Assembly (NCBI RefSeq): GCF_902713425.1 | Contig: NC_081190.1 | Span: 99,393,571 to 99,457,570 of the forward strand | DNA: 64,000 nucleotides | Reading direction: 5' to 3' | Source of the DNA: Acipenser ruthenus | Lineage: Eukaryota > Chordata > Actinopteri > Acipenseriformes > Acipenseridae | In this document: positions 1 through 9,520 of the stretch, piece by piece | Layout of the letters: each line of letters begins with the position of its first letter | Position numbering within the stretch: the first letter of the stretch is position 1 | Program-made: the position numbers and the translations under genes | The notes under the pieces: model-generated | Seen by the model: the letters and a program-made list of their open reading frames with translations, nothing else | Database searches by the model: none | What the model was told of the DNA's origin: nothing

Positions 1-65
1 GCTGCTGCACGAATGACGTCGTCCTGTGTAAATCCTGGCATCTTGTCCTCCAATGATAAAGGCGC

Positions 66-73
66 ATGCAAAT
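66..73 (+). promoter_or_regulatory. U1 distal element: octamer ATGCAAAT (unit 1)
   Basis: A perfect Oct-1 octamer lies 221 to 214 bp before U1. In vertebrate snRNA genes the distal sequence element sits near -220 and usually holds an octamer next to an SPH site. The same octamer stands at the same distance from all 22 U1 copies. Confidence 0.85.
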
Positions 74-85
74 ATATACCGAGAG

Positions 86-107
86 GCATTACGGGAATGC
101 AATTTAT
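86..107 (+). promoter_or_regulatory. SPH/ZNF143 (Staf)-like site beside the octamer
   Basis: The stretch after the octamer contains ATTACGGGAATGCAATTTA, which resembles the Staf/ZNF143 site found next to octamers in snRNA enhancers (the ATGCA core is clear, the CCC part is not). The match is partial, so the call rests mainly on its position. A CRE-like TGACGTCG at 14-21 and a CCAAT at 50-54 lie further upstream. Confidence 0.45.
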
Positions 108-225
108 AAATACTTATACTGAAAACTGAAGGAACCCATTACACCCAACAGACTGGAAAGTGCGATATGATAACAATGAAAATGTTATATTAGGAAAAGA
201 GTGTTTCTTTAAATTGCAGATGTAG

Positions 226-246
226 GCACCGTTTCTTTGAAAAATG
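226..246 (+). promoter_or_regulatory. U1 proximal sequence element (PSE), unit 1
   Basis: GCACCGTTTCTTTGAAAAATG spans -61 to -41 from U1 and follows the vertebrate PSE pattern (CACC, then T, then a run of A before TG), with one extra A. This is the binding site of SNAPc. No TATA box lies between it and the U1 start, which is the arrangement that gives RNA polymerase II rather than III transcription of snRNA genes. Units 3 and 7 differ just before the CACC (GACG instead of TAGG). Confidence 0.8.
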
Positions 247-286
247 TCTCTTGTGGACGGGTGACGACTCGCAATGTGTACAACTC

Positions 287-450
287 ATACTTACCTGGCA
301 GGGGAGATACCATGATCATGAAGGTGGTTCACCCAGGGCGAGGCTCGGCCATTGCACTCCGGCTGTGCTGACCCCTGCGAATTCCCCAAATGCGGGAATC
401 TCGACTGCATCATTTCTGGTAGTGGGGGACTGCGTTCGCGCTCTCCCCTG
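287..450 (+). ncRNA. U1 snRNA, copy 1 (Sm-site variant)
   Basis: U1 snRNA is the RNA of the U1 snRNP, which recognises 5' splice sites in the nucleus. All hallmarks are visible: 5' end ATACTTACCTG that pairs with the 5' splice site; stem-loop I with the U1-70K loop GATCATGAAGG; stem-loop II with the U1A loop ATTGCACTCC; stem-loop III; the Sm site; and the 3' hairpin ending CTCCCCTG. Length is 164 nt, the family norm. The Sm site at nt 125-133 (411-419) reads CATTTCTGG, whereas copies 5-22 read AATTTCTGG, so this copy may assemble Sm proteins less well. Octamer and PSE are present upstream and a 3' box downstream. Confidence 0.97.
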
Positions 451-457
451 AAACTAT

Positions 458-471
458 GGTCAAAGACAGAA
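458..471 (+). promoter_or_regulatory. U1 3' box (RNA 3'-end formation signal)
   Basis: GGTCAAAGACAGAA starts 8 bp after the U1 3' end. It matches the loose snRNA 3' box pattern GTTTN1-3AAARNNAGA, the signal used by Integrator to form the snRNA 3' end. It is conserved at the same offset after every U1 copy. Confidence 0.7.
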
Positions 472-747
472 ACAAACACGAACCCGTCGGAGGAAGGAAC
501 TCACTCACTAGTTGTTCAACAACTCTCCGGCAGGCGGCTTCGTCACACAGGGAGTCAGGTTTTCTTTAAAAGGAGCTCAATGTTTTTAGCTTTCTGACTG
601 TCAAATAAATAGCTACGTGGTTCCTGCACATCTATTTCCATGTTTCGTTATTTTTTATTGACAAGACTAAAAGTAAAGACTCAGCAGTGTCTGTATCAAA
701 GTTTTTATTTTTATTTTAAATAATTGGAAATCATTTTCGAGCTTATC

Positions 748-999
748 AGTTTTATTTATTTAGTTGATGTTTTTTATTCAGATAAACTGTGCATCACAAC
801 TGCTGCTGCTGCTGCTGCAGAGTCACTTACAATAGGACCTGGGTTTTACATCTCATTTGAAGGAAGGAGCACAAGGAGGTTAAGGGACTTGCTCAGGGAC
901 AGGGTCACACACAATGAGCCAGTGGCTGAGCTGGGATTGAACCAGGAACCTCCCGGTAACAAGAGCTTTTCTTTAACCACCTGACCACTAAGCCCCTTA
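748..999 (-). mobile_element. MIR/CORE-like tRNA-derived SINE with L2-type tail, copy 1
   Basis: Read on the minus strand, the element starts with a tRNA-like head: an A-box-like TTAGTGGTCAGGTGG (977-991) and a B box GGTTCAATCCC (933-943). It continues through a MIR/CORE-like middle (GACCCTGTCCCTGAGCAAGT) and ends in the L2-like tail common in fish SINEs (..GCTTTGAATAAAA..). An internal run reads (CTG)6CAG on the plus strand. This copy lacks the 12 bp AAGCAACTTACA next to the CTG run, part of the conserved tail. The SINE is at the same place in every unit, so it inserted once and was amplified with the array. The left boundary is approximate. Confidence 0.8.
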
Positions 1000-1079
1000 A
1001 ATCATATCTTGGCAGACAAACACTTTAATTAGACAACATAAAACCACATACAAGCAGATTTACAAGCAGGGCTGCAATC

Positions 1080-1345
1080 GCGTTCGCGCTCTCCCCTGAT
1101 GTTATAGTCAAAGTTAAAAACACAGGTATTGAAAGCAATTAGCGATTATCTATATATCTCCAGCAGGTGGCTCTGTCAGACTGGGAATGAGATTTTGTTT
1201 TTTCTTTCGGAGCGTATAATGTTCTAGAAAGTACCAAAGTGTTTTATGTACATGTATTGTGAAGTGTTTCATCTTGAGAAGACAAAGTAACGAGTCAGCG
1301 GCACGTGTATCAAAGTTACAAAGTTGCTAATATTAAAGAAGACGA
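1080..1345 (+). pseudogene. Diverged duplicate of the U1 3' end and its flank, copy 1
   Basis: Bases 1080-1098 are identical to the last 19 nt of U1 (GCGTTCGCGCTCTCCCCTG). What follows aligns, with many changes, to the U1 3' flank: TAGTCAAAG against GGTCAAAG (3' box), CTCCAGCAGGTGGCT against CTCCGGCAGGCGGCT, and CGTGTATCAAAG against TCTGTATCAAAG. The match therefore covers flanking DNA as well as gene and marks an old DNA-level duplication truncated at its 5' side, not a retrocopy. No promoter, 5' splice-site region or Sm site remains. The right end is uncertain because similarity fades into AT-rich DNA. Confidence 0.8.
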
Positions 1346-2167
1346 GGTTCAGCGGTACAGTTGTTTTTTTAAAACATAGTGTTTCAGTTCTGTACAGACG
1401 TTCTATGTCGTTATCCGTTATTGATTCAGCTTTATTTAGATGATTGCCTTTACCTTGTTTTAATTTCCCGTTCCTCTGAGATACGAATCTACCAGCTTTA
1501 CATCTTTTTTTTTTTTTTTTTTAACGTATTCTCATTTTGTTGATCATTAATGCACATTTCTGTACTGTGGGTGTTGTCGAGCGATTGAAAACGAGACATT
1601 TTGTGTTTGAATTGAAAGTGATGGTCTCGAGGAGTCGAACAGGTCACAATAAGCCTTCATCCATGTATCATGTAACCACATGTATGCTGTCTCTAACTGG
1701 AGGAGAGGGACCCTTGCCGTACTGCTCAGCCTAAAGAACCACACGAGTTGTTTGAAAGGGGGATTTATTTTGTAGAATAAACATCAAATTGGTTTCAGGG
1801 CATACAGTCCTCCAACGGCAACACAGCTCAGTAGTACAGCTGAGATCCATTACAACACTGCTGCAGATTCAAACTAAAAGAGGGTAATATACAAAATGGA
1901 TGCCTTTGAGAACTTAACACTTTCAATGCCAACGTGTGGCTACTACTTTGTGAACATACAATTTCGCAAGAATCTAATGGCACTTTTAATGCTGCTATAT
2001 ACACACACAGACACACGGACACACGGGCCCGCACACGTGGAGCCCAGAGCTGCTTAAATGTTAACGTTTGTGACAAATTAGAGATCTGGAAATCCCTCCC
2101 CCAACCTGTCATTGCATGAATGATATTAACTTAATACTATGAAAGAGATAAACCAAGACTGTCGTTC
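1346..2167. other. Spacer between U1 remnant and 5S, no gene recognised
   Basis: This stretch holds a plus-strand T tract (about 1505-1522) whose length and interruption vary between units, and a short CA-rich run (about 2000-2035). I see no tRNA, snRNA or coding feature. The short open frames on both strands are interleaved, lack homology that I recognise and recur only because the unit recurs. The 30 bp before 5S has only a weak AT-rich element (ACTATGAAAG, 2136-2145), so no upstream TATA for 5S can be claimed. The same holds for all units. Confidence 0.6.
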
Positions 2168-2287
2168 GCTTACGGCCATACCACCTTGAGAACGCCCGAT
2201 CTCGTCTGATCTCGGAAGCTAAGCAAGGTCGGGCCTGGTTAGTACTTGGATGGGAGACCGCCTGGGAATACCAGGTGCTGTAAGCTT
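2168..2287 (+). rRNA. 5S rRNA, copy 1
   Basis: 5S rRNA of the large ribosomal subunit, transcribed by RNA polymerase III. The 120-nt sequence runs from GCTTACGGCC to GCTGTAAGCTT; its two ends pair as helix I. The internal control region is intact: box A at nt 50-64 (2217-2231), intermediate element at 67-72 and box C at 80-97 (2247-2264, GATGGGAGACCGCCTGGG), where TFIIIA binds. Against the common vertebrate form it has T at nt 19 and A at nt 59, which pair with each other in helix II, so the fold is kept. Confidence 0.97.
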
Positions 2288-2289
2288 TT
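2286..2289 (+). terminator. Pol III terminator of 5S (TTTT)
   Basis: Four T residues on the coding strand overlap the 5S 3' end, the standard RNA polymerase III stop signal. It is present after every 5S copy, followed by a second short T run (TTTC). Confidence 0.85.
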
Positions 2290-2893
2290 CTTTCTGCAGC
2301 TTGACAGGGGGCGCTATTTCCCTTGTTATTTATGTTACTAACCTGGAAGCTGTAAGTCTAAACATCGTTTTCTTTTTTTTGTTTTTTTATTGTCCCATTC
2401 CACACACGAACAAGTATTGTATCAGCCTTTACTGGTTTTGAAAACTGAGTTAGGACAGAAAGGGTTATCGTATTATATTCTAAGCCGAAACTACCAGTAG
2501 CGGTCCGATACAAACAAATGTGAACAGGGTTAAGACAAAAGTACTGACGAGTTTTGCTAGTTATGGTTAGTTTAATGAATTAAAAAAAGAAATAAAAGTT
2601 GATGAAGTACTTTTTATTATAGTAACAGAACGAGACATGTTTTAAAGCCACAAACTGCGTGTTTAGATTATTGTGCCAAACAAGAGAACAAAACGAGCAT
2701 ATCAACCAAGAACGGATTTAGTGACCCGTTCATTCGTTCGAGTTTATTTATATTATGTGTGACCTTAACAAATGTTTGACCAATGTTTTGCTTGCTTTCT
2801 TTTTGAAAGTCGTACATTTGTTACATTTTTTTTTATTTCGTTTACGCAGACGTGTATACAGACCCGTCGCTTCTTTTGCGGAACATCTCACAT
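2290..2893. other. Spacer between 5S and the next U1 promoter, no gene recognised
   Basis: AT-rich spacer. It contains CAGGGGGCGCT (2305-2315), which resembles the 3' half of a CTCF core, and T tracts near 2370-2388 and 2825-2834 that vary by one or two bases among units. A diagnostic site near 2577 reads TAATGAATT here and TAATTAATT in other units. No RNA gene or coding region is recognised. Confidence 0.55.
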
Positions 2894-3179
2894 GCTGCTG
2901 CACGAATGACGTCGTCCTGTGTAAATCCTGGCATCTTGTCCTCCAATGATAAAGGCGCATGCAAATATATACCGAGAGGCATTACGGGAATGCAATTTAT
3001 AAATACTTATACTGAAAACTGAAGGAACCCATTACACCCAACAGACTGGAAAGTGCGATATGATAACAATGAAAATGTTATATTAGGAAAAGAGTGTTTC
3101 TTTAAATTGCAGATGTAGGCACCGTTTCTTTGAAAAATGTCTCTTGTGGACGGGTGACGACTCGCAATGTGTACAACTC

Positions 3180-3343
3180 ATACTTACCTGGCAGGGGAGA
3201 TACCATGATCATGAAGGTGGTTCACCCAGGGCGAGGCTCGGCCATTGCACTCCGGCTGTGCTGACCCCTGCGAATTCCCCAAATGCGGGAATCTCGACTG
3301 CATCATTTCTGGTAGTGGGGGACTGCGTTCGCGCTCTCCCCTG
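3180..3343 (+). ncRNA. U1 snRNA, copy 2 (Sm-site variant)
   Basis: Full-length 164-nt U1, same sequence as copy 1, including CATTTCTGG at the Sm site (3304-3312). Octamer 2959-2966, PSE 3119-3139, 3' box 3351-3364. Confidence 0.97.
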
Positions 3344-3640
3344 AAACTATGGTCAAAGACAGAAACAAACACGAACCCGTCGGAGGAAGGAACTCACTCA
3401 CTAGTTGTTCAACAACTCTCCGGCAGGCGGCTTCGTCACACAGGGAGTCAGGTTTTCTTTAAAAGGAGCTCAATGTTTTTAGCTTTCTGACTGTCAAATA
3501 AATAGCTACGTGGTTCCTGCACATCTATTTCCATGTTTCGTTATTTTTTATTGACAAGACTAAAAGTAAAGACTCAGCAGTGTCTGTATCAAAGTTTTTA
3601 TTTTTATTTTAAATAATTGGAAATCATTTTCGAGCTTATC

Positions 3641-3892
3641 AGTTTTATTTATTTAGTTGATGTTTTTTATTCAGATAAACTGTGCATCACAACTGCTGCT
3701 GCTGCTGCTGCAGAGTCACTTACAATAGGACCTGGGTTTTACATCTCATTTGAAGGAAGGAGCACAAGGAGGTTAAGGGACTTGCTCAGGGACAGGGTCA
3801 CACACAATGAGCCAGTGGCTGAGCTGGGATTGAACCAGGAACCTCCCGGTAACAAGAGCTTTTCTTTAACCACCTGACCACTAAGCCCCTTA
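3641..3892 (-). mobile_element. MIR/CORE-like SINE, copy 2
   Basis: Same insertion as in unit 1, with (CTG)6CAG and without the 12-bp tail segment. Confidence 0.8.
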
Positions 3893-3972
3893 AATCATAT
3901 CTTGGCAGACAAACACTTTAATTAGACAACATAAAACCACATACAAGCAGATTTACAAGCAGGGCTGCAATC

Positions 3973-4238
3973 GCGTTCGCGCTCTCCCCTGATGTTATAG
4001 TCAAAGTTAAAAACACAGGTATTGAAAGCAATTAGCGATTATCTATATATCTCCAGCAGGTGGCTCTGTCAGACTGGGAATGAGATTTTGTTTTTTCTTT
4101 CGGAGCGTATAATGTTCTAGAAAGTACCAAAGTGTTTTATGTACATGTATTGTGAAGTGTTTCATCTTGAGAAGACAAAGTAACGAGTCAGCGGCACGTG
4201 TATCAAAGTTACAAAGTTGCTAATATTAAAGAAGACGA
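3973..4238 (+). pseudogene. U1 3'-end duplicate, copy 2
   Basis: Begins with the 19-nt U1 terminal match; appears identical to the unit 1 remnant. Confidence 0.78.
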
Positions 4239-5060
4239 GGTTCAGCGGTACAGTTGTTTTTTTAAAACATAGTGTTTCAGTTCTGTACAGACGTTCTATG
4301 TCGTTATCCGTTATTGATTCAGCTTTATTTAGATGATTGCCTTTACCTTGTTTTAATTTCCCGTTCCTCTGAGATACGAATCTACCAGCTTTACATCTTT
4401 TTTTTTTTTTTTTTTAACGTATTCTCATTTTGTTGATCATTAATGCACATTTCTGTACTGTGGGTGTTGTCGAGCGATTGAAAACGAGACATTTTGTGTT
4501 TGAATTGAAAGTGATGGTCTCGAGGAGTCGAACAGGTCACAATAAGCCTTCATCCATGTATCATGTAACCACATGTATGCTGTCTCTAACTGGAGGAGAG
4601 GGACCCTTGCCGTACTGCTCAGCCTAAAGAACCACACGAGTTGTTTGAAAGGGGGATTTATTTTGTAGAATAAACATCAAATTGGTTTCAGGGCATACAG
4701 TCCTCCAACGGCAACACAGCTCAGTAGTACAGCTGAGATCCATTACAACACTGCTGCAGATTCAAACTAAAAGAGGGTAATATACAAAATGGATGCCTTT
4801 GAGAACTTAACACTTTCAATGCCAACGTGTGGCTACTACTTTGTGAACATACAATTTCGCAAGAATCTAATGGCACTTTTAATGCTGCTATATACACACA
4901 CAGACACACGGACACACGGGCCCGCACACGTGGAGCCCAGAGCTGCTTAAATGTTAACGTTTGTGACAAATTAGAGATCTCGAAATCCCTCCCCCAACCT
5001 GTCATTGCATGAATGATATTAACTTAATACTATGAAAGAGATAAACCAAGACTGTCGTTC

Positions 5061-5180
5061 GCTTACGGCCATACCACCTTGAGAACGCCCGATCTCGTCT
5101 GATCTCGGAAGCTAAGCAAGGTCGGGCCTGGTTAGTACTTGGATGGGAGACCGCCTGGGAATACCAGGTGCTGTAAGCTT
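5061..5180 (+). rRNA. 5S rRNA, copy 2
   Basis: Identical to copy 1. Its 5' flank has CTCGAAAT at about 4980 where other units have CTGGAAAT. Confidence 0.97.
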
Positions 5181-6072
5181 TTCTTTCTGCAGCTTGACAG
5201 GGGGCGCTATTTCCCTTGTTATTTATGTTACTAACCTGGAAGCTGTAAGTCTAAACATCGTTTTCTTTTTTTTGTTTTTTTATTGTCCCATTCCACACAC
5301 GAACAAGTATTGTATCAGCCTTTACTGGTTTTGAAAACTGAGTTAGGACAGAAAGGGTTATCGTATTATATTCTAAGCCGAAACTACCAGTAGCGGTCCG
5401 ATACAAACAAATGTGAACAGGGTTAAGACAAAAGTACTGACGAGTTTTGCTAGTTATGGTTAGTTTAATTAATTAAAAAAAGAAATAAAAGTTGATGAAG
5501 TACTTTTTATTATAGTAACAGAACGAGACATGTTTTAAAGCCACAAACTGCGTGTTTAGATTATTGTGCCAAACAAGAGAACAAAACGAGCATATCAACC
5601 AAGAACGGATTTAGTGACCCGTTCATTCGTTTGAGTTTATTTATATTATGTGTGACCTTAACAAATGTTTGACCAATGTTTTGCTTGCTTTCTTTTTGAA
5701 AGTCGTACATTTGTTACATTTTTTTTTATTTCGTTTACGCAGACGTGTATACAGACCCGTCGCTTCTTTTGCGGAACATCTCACATGCTGCTGCACGAAT
5801 GACGTCGTCCTGTGTAAATCCTGGCATCTTGTCCTCCAATGATAAAGGCGCATGCAAATATATACCGAGAGGCATTACGGGAATGCAATTTATAAATACT
5901 TATACTGAAAACTGAAGGAACCCATTACACCCAACAGACTGGAAAGTGCGATATGATAACAATGAAAATGTTATATTAGGAAAAGAGTGTTTCTTTAAAT
6001 TGCAGATGGACGCACCGTTTCTTTGAAAAATGTCTCTTGTGGACGGGTGACGACTCGCAATGTGTACAACTC

Positions 6073-6236
6073 ATACTTACCTGGCAGGGGAGATACCATG
6101 ATCATGAAGGTGGTTCACCCAGGGCGAGGCTCGGCCATTGCACTCCGGCTGTGCTGACCCCTGCGAATTCCCCAAATGCGGGAATCTCGACTGCATCATT
6201 TCTGGTAGTGGGGGACTGCGTTCGCGCTCTCCCCTG
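6073..6236 (+). ncRNA. U1 snRNA, copy 3 (Sm-site variant)
   Basis: Full-length U1 with CATTTCTGG at the Sm site. Octamer 5852-5859. PSE 6012-6032, preceded by GAC instead of TAG, a change shared only with unit 7. Confidence 0.97.
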
Positions 6237-6533
6237 AAACTATGGTCAAAGACAGAAACAAACACGAACCCGTCGGAGGAAGGAACTCACTCACTAGTTG
6301 TTCAACAACTCTCCGGCAGGCGGCTTCGTCACACAGGGAGTCAGGTTTTCTTTAAAAGGAGCTCAATGTTTTTAGCTTTCTGACTGTCAAATAAATAGCT
6401 ACGTGGTTCCTGCACATCTATTTCCATGTTTCGTTATTTTTTATTGACAAGACTAAAAGTAAAGACTCAGCAGTGTCTGTATCAAAGTTTTTATTTTTAT
6501 TTTAAATAATTGGAAATCATTTTCGAGCTTATC

Positions 6534-6785
6534 AGTTTTATTTATTTAGTTGATGTTTTTTATTCAGATAAACTGTGCATCACAACTGCTGCTGCTGCTG
6601 CTGCAGAGTCACTTACAATAGGACCTGGGTTTTACATCTCATTTGAAGGAAGGAGCACAAGGAGGTTAAGGGACTTGCTCAGGGACAGGGTCACACACAA
6701 TGAGCCAGTGGCTGAGCTGGGATTGAACCAGGAACCTCCCGGTAACAAGAGCTTTTCTTTAACCACCTGACCACTAAGCCCCTTA
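6534..6785 (-). mobile_element. MIR/CORE-like SINE, copy 3
   Basis: (CTG)6CAG form, without the 12-bp tail segment. Confidence 0.8.
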
Positions 6786-6865
6786 AATCATATCTTGGCA
6801 GACAAACACTTTAATTAGACAACATAAAACCACATACAAGCAGATTTACAAGCAGGGCTGCAATC

Positions 6866-7131
6866 GCGTTCGCGCTCTCCCCTGATGTTATAGTCAAAGT
6901 TAAAAACACAGGTATTGAAAGCAATTAGCGATTATCTATATATCTCCAGCAGGTGGCTCTGTCAGACTGGGAATGAGATTTTGTTTTTTCTTTCGGAGCG
7001 TATAATGTTCTAGAAAGTACCAAAGTGTTTTATGTACATGTATTGTGAAGTGTTTCATCTTGAGAAGACAAAGTAACGAGTCAGCGGCACGTGTATCAAA
7101 GTTACAAAGTTGCTAATATTAAAGAAGACGA
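6866..7131 (+). pseudogene. U1 3'-end duplicate, copy 3
   Basis: Same remnant as in unit 1. Confidence 0.78.
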
Positions 7132-7953
7132 GGTTCAGCGGTACAGTTGTTTTTTTAAAACATAGTGTTTCAGTTCTGTACAGACGTTCTATGTCGTTAT
7201 CCGTTATTGATTCAGCTTTATTTAGATGATTGCCTTTACCTTGTTTTAATTTCCCGTTCCTCTGAGATACGAATCTACCAGCTTTACATCTTTTTTTTTT
7301 TTTTTTTTAACGTATTCTCATTTTGTTGATCATTAATGCACATTTCTGTACTGTGGGTGTTGTCGAGCGATTGAAAACGAGACATTTTGTGTTTGAATTG
7401 AAAGTGATGGTCTCGAGGAGTCGAACAGGTCACAATAAGCCTTCATCCATGTATCATGTAACCACATGTATGCTGTCTCTAACTGGAGGAGAGGGACCCT
7501 TGCCGTACTGCTCAGCCTAAAGAACCACACGAGTTGTTTGAAAGGGGGATTTATTTTGTAGAATAAACATCAAATTGGTTTCAGGGCATACAGTCCTCCA
7601 ACGGCAACACAGCTCAGTAGTACAGCTGAGATCCATTACAACACTGCTGCAGATTCAAACTAAAAGAGGGTAATATACAAAATGGATGCCTTTGAGAACT
7701 TAACACTTTCAATGCCAACGTGTGGCTACTACTTTGTGAACATACAATTTCGCAAGAATCTAATGGCACTTTTAATGCTGCTATATACACACACAGACAC
7801 ACGGACACACGGGCCCGCACACGTGGAGCCCAGAGCTGCTTAAATGTTAACGTTTGTGACAAATTAGAGATCTGGAAATCCCTCCCCCAACCTGTCATTG
7901 CATGAATGATATTAACTTAATACTATGAAAGAGATAAACCAAGACTGTCGTTC

Positions 7954-8073
7954 GCTTACGGCCATACCACCTTGAGAACGCCCGATCTCGTCTGATCTCG
8001 GAAGCTAAGCAAGGTCGGGCCTGGTTAGTACTTGGATGGGAGACCGCCTGGGAATACCAGGTGCTGTAAGCTT
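7954..8073 (+). rRNA. 5S rRNA, copy 3
   Basis: Identical to copy 1, with the TTTT stop at its end. Confidence 0.97.
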
Positions 8074-8965
8074 TTCTTTCTGCAGCTTGACAGGGGGCGC
8101 TATTTCCCTTGTTATTTATGTTACTAACCTGGAAGCTGTAAGTCTAAACATCGTTTTCTTTTTTTTGTTTTTTTATTGTCCCATTCCACACACGAACAAG
8201 TATTGTATCAGCCTTTACTGGTTTTGAAAACTGAGTTAGGACAGAAAGGGTTATCGTATTATATTCTAAGCCGAAACTACCAGTAGCGGTCCGATACAAA
8301 CAAATGTGAACAGGGTTAAGACAAAAGTACTGACGAGTTTTGCTAGTTATGGTTAGTTTAATTAATTAAAAAAAGAAATAAAAGTTGATGAAGTACTTTT
8401 TATTATAGTAACAGAACGAGACATGTTTTAAAGCCACAAACTGCGTGTTTAGATTATTGTGCCAAACAAGAGAACAAAACGAGCATATCAACCAAGAACG
8501 GATTTAGTGACCCGTTCATTCGTTCGAGTTTATTTATATTATGTGTGACCTTAACAAATGTTTGACCAATGTTTTGCTTGCTTTCTTTTTGAAAGTCGTA
8601 CATTTGTTACATTTTTTTTTATTTCGTTTACGCAGACGTGTATACAGACCCGTCGCTTCTTTTGCGGAACATCTCACATGCTGCTGCACGAATGACGTCG
8701 TCCTGTGTAAATCCTGGCATCTTGTCCTCCAATGATAAAGGCGCATGCAAATATATACCGAGAGGCATTACGGGAATGCAATTTATAAATACTTATACTG
8801 AAAACTGAAGGAACCCATTACACCCAACAGACTGGAAAGTGCGATATGATAACAATGAAAATGTTATATTAGGAAAAGAGTGTTTCTTTAAATTGCAGAT
8901 GTAGGCACCGTTTCTTTGAAAAATGTCTCTTGTGGACGGGTGACGACTCGCAATGTGTACAACTC

Positions 8966-9129
8966 ATACTTACCTGGCAGGGGAGATACCATGATCATGA
9001 AGGTGGTTCACCCAGGGCGAGGCTCGGCCATTGCACTCCGGCTGTGCTGACCCCTGCGAATTCCCCAAATGCGGGAATCTCGACTGCATCATTTCTGGTA
9101 GTGGGGGACTGCGTTCGCGCTCTCCCCTG
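8966..9129 (+). ncRNA. U1 snRNA, copy 4 (Sm-site variant)
   Basis: Last of the four consecutive copies with CATTTCTGG at the Sm site; otherwise full-length and canonical. Octamer 8745-8752, PSE 8905-8925. Confidence 0.97.
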
Positions 9130-9426
9130 AAACTATGGTCAAAGACAGAAACAAACACGAACCCGTCGGAGGAAGGAACTCACTCACTAGTTGTTCAACA
9201 ACTCTCCGGCAGGCGGCTTCGTCACACAGGGAGTCAGGTTTTCTTTAAAAGGAGCTCAATGTTTTTAGCTTTCTGACTGTCAAATAAATAGCTACGTGGT
9301 TCCTGCACATCTATTTCCATGTTTCGTTATTTTTTATTGACAAGACTAAAAGTAAAGACTCAGCAGTGTCTGTATCAAAGTTTTTATTTTTATTTTAAAT
9401 AATTGGAAATCATTTTCGAGCTTATC

Positions 9427-9489
9427 AGTTTTATTTATTTAGTTGATGTTTTTTATTCAAAGCAACTTACAGATAAACTGTGCATCACA

Positions 9490-9520
<31 letters not shown>

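Noticed and set aside
251-597. Several short open frames on both strands over U1
   Set aside because: They are shadows of the 164-nt U1 RNA gene and its flank; the conservation is explained by the RNA.
724-984. Open frame with a polyalanine run, recurring in each unit
   Set aside because: It is the SINE read antisense; the alanines are the CTG triplet run. It starts without ATG and overlaps the SINE's tRNA-like promoter.
1631-1641. B-box-like sequence on the minus strand (TGTTCGACTCC)
   Set aside because: No matching A box at tRNA distance and no cloverleaf could be drawn, so no tRNA or second SINE is called.
1828-2119. Overlapping 94- and 61-residue open frames on opposite strands before 5S
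   Set aside because: No recognisable domain, both strands open at once, and no sign of splice or translation context beyond chance; conservation is due to array homogenisation.
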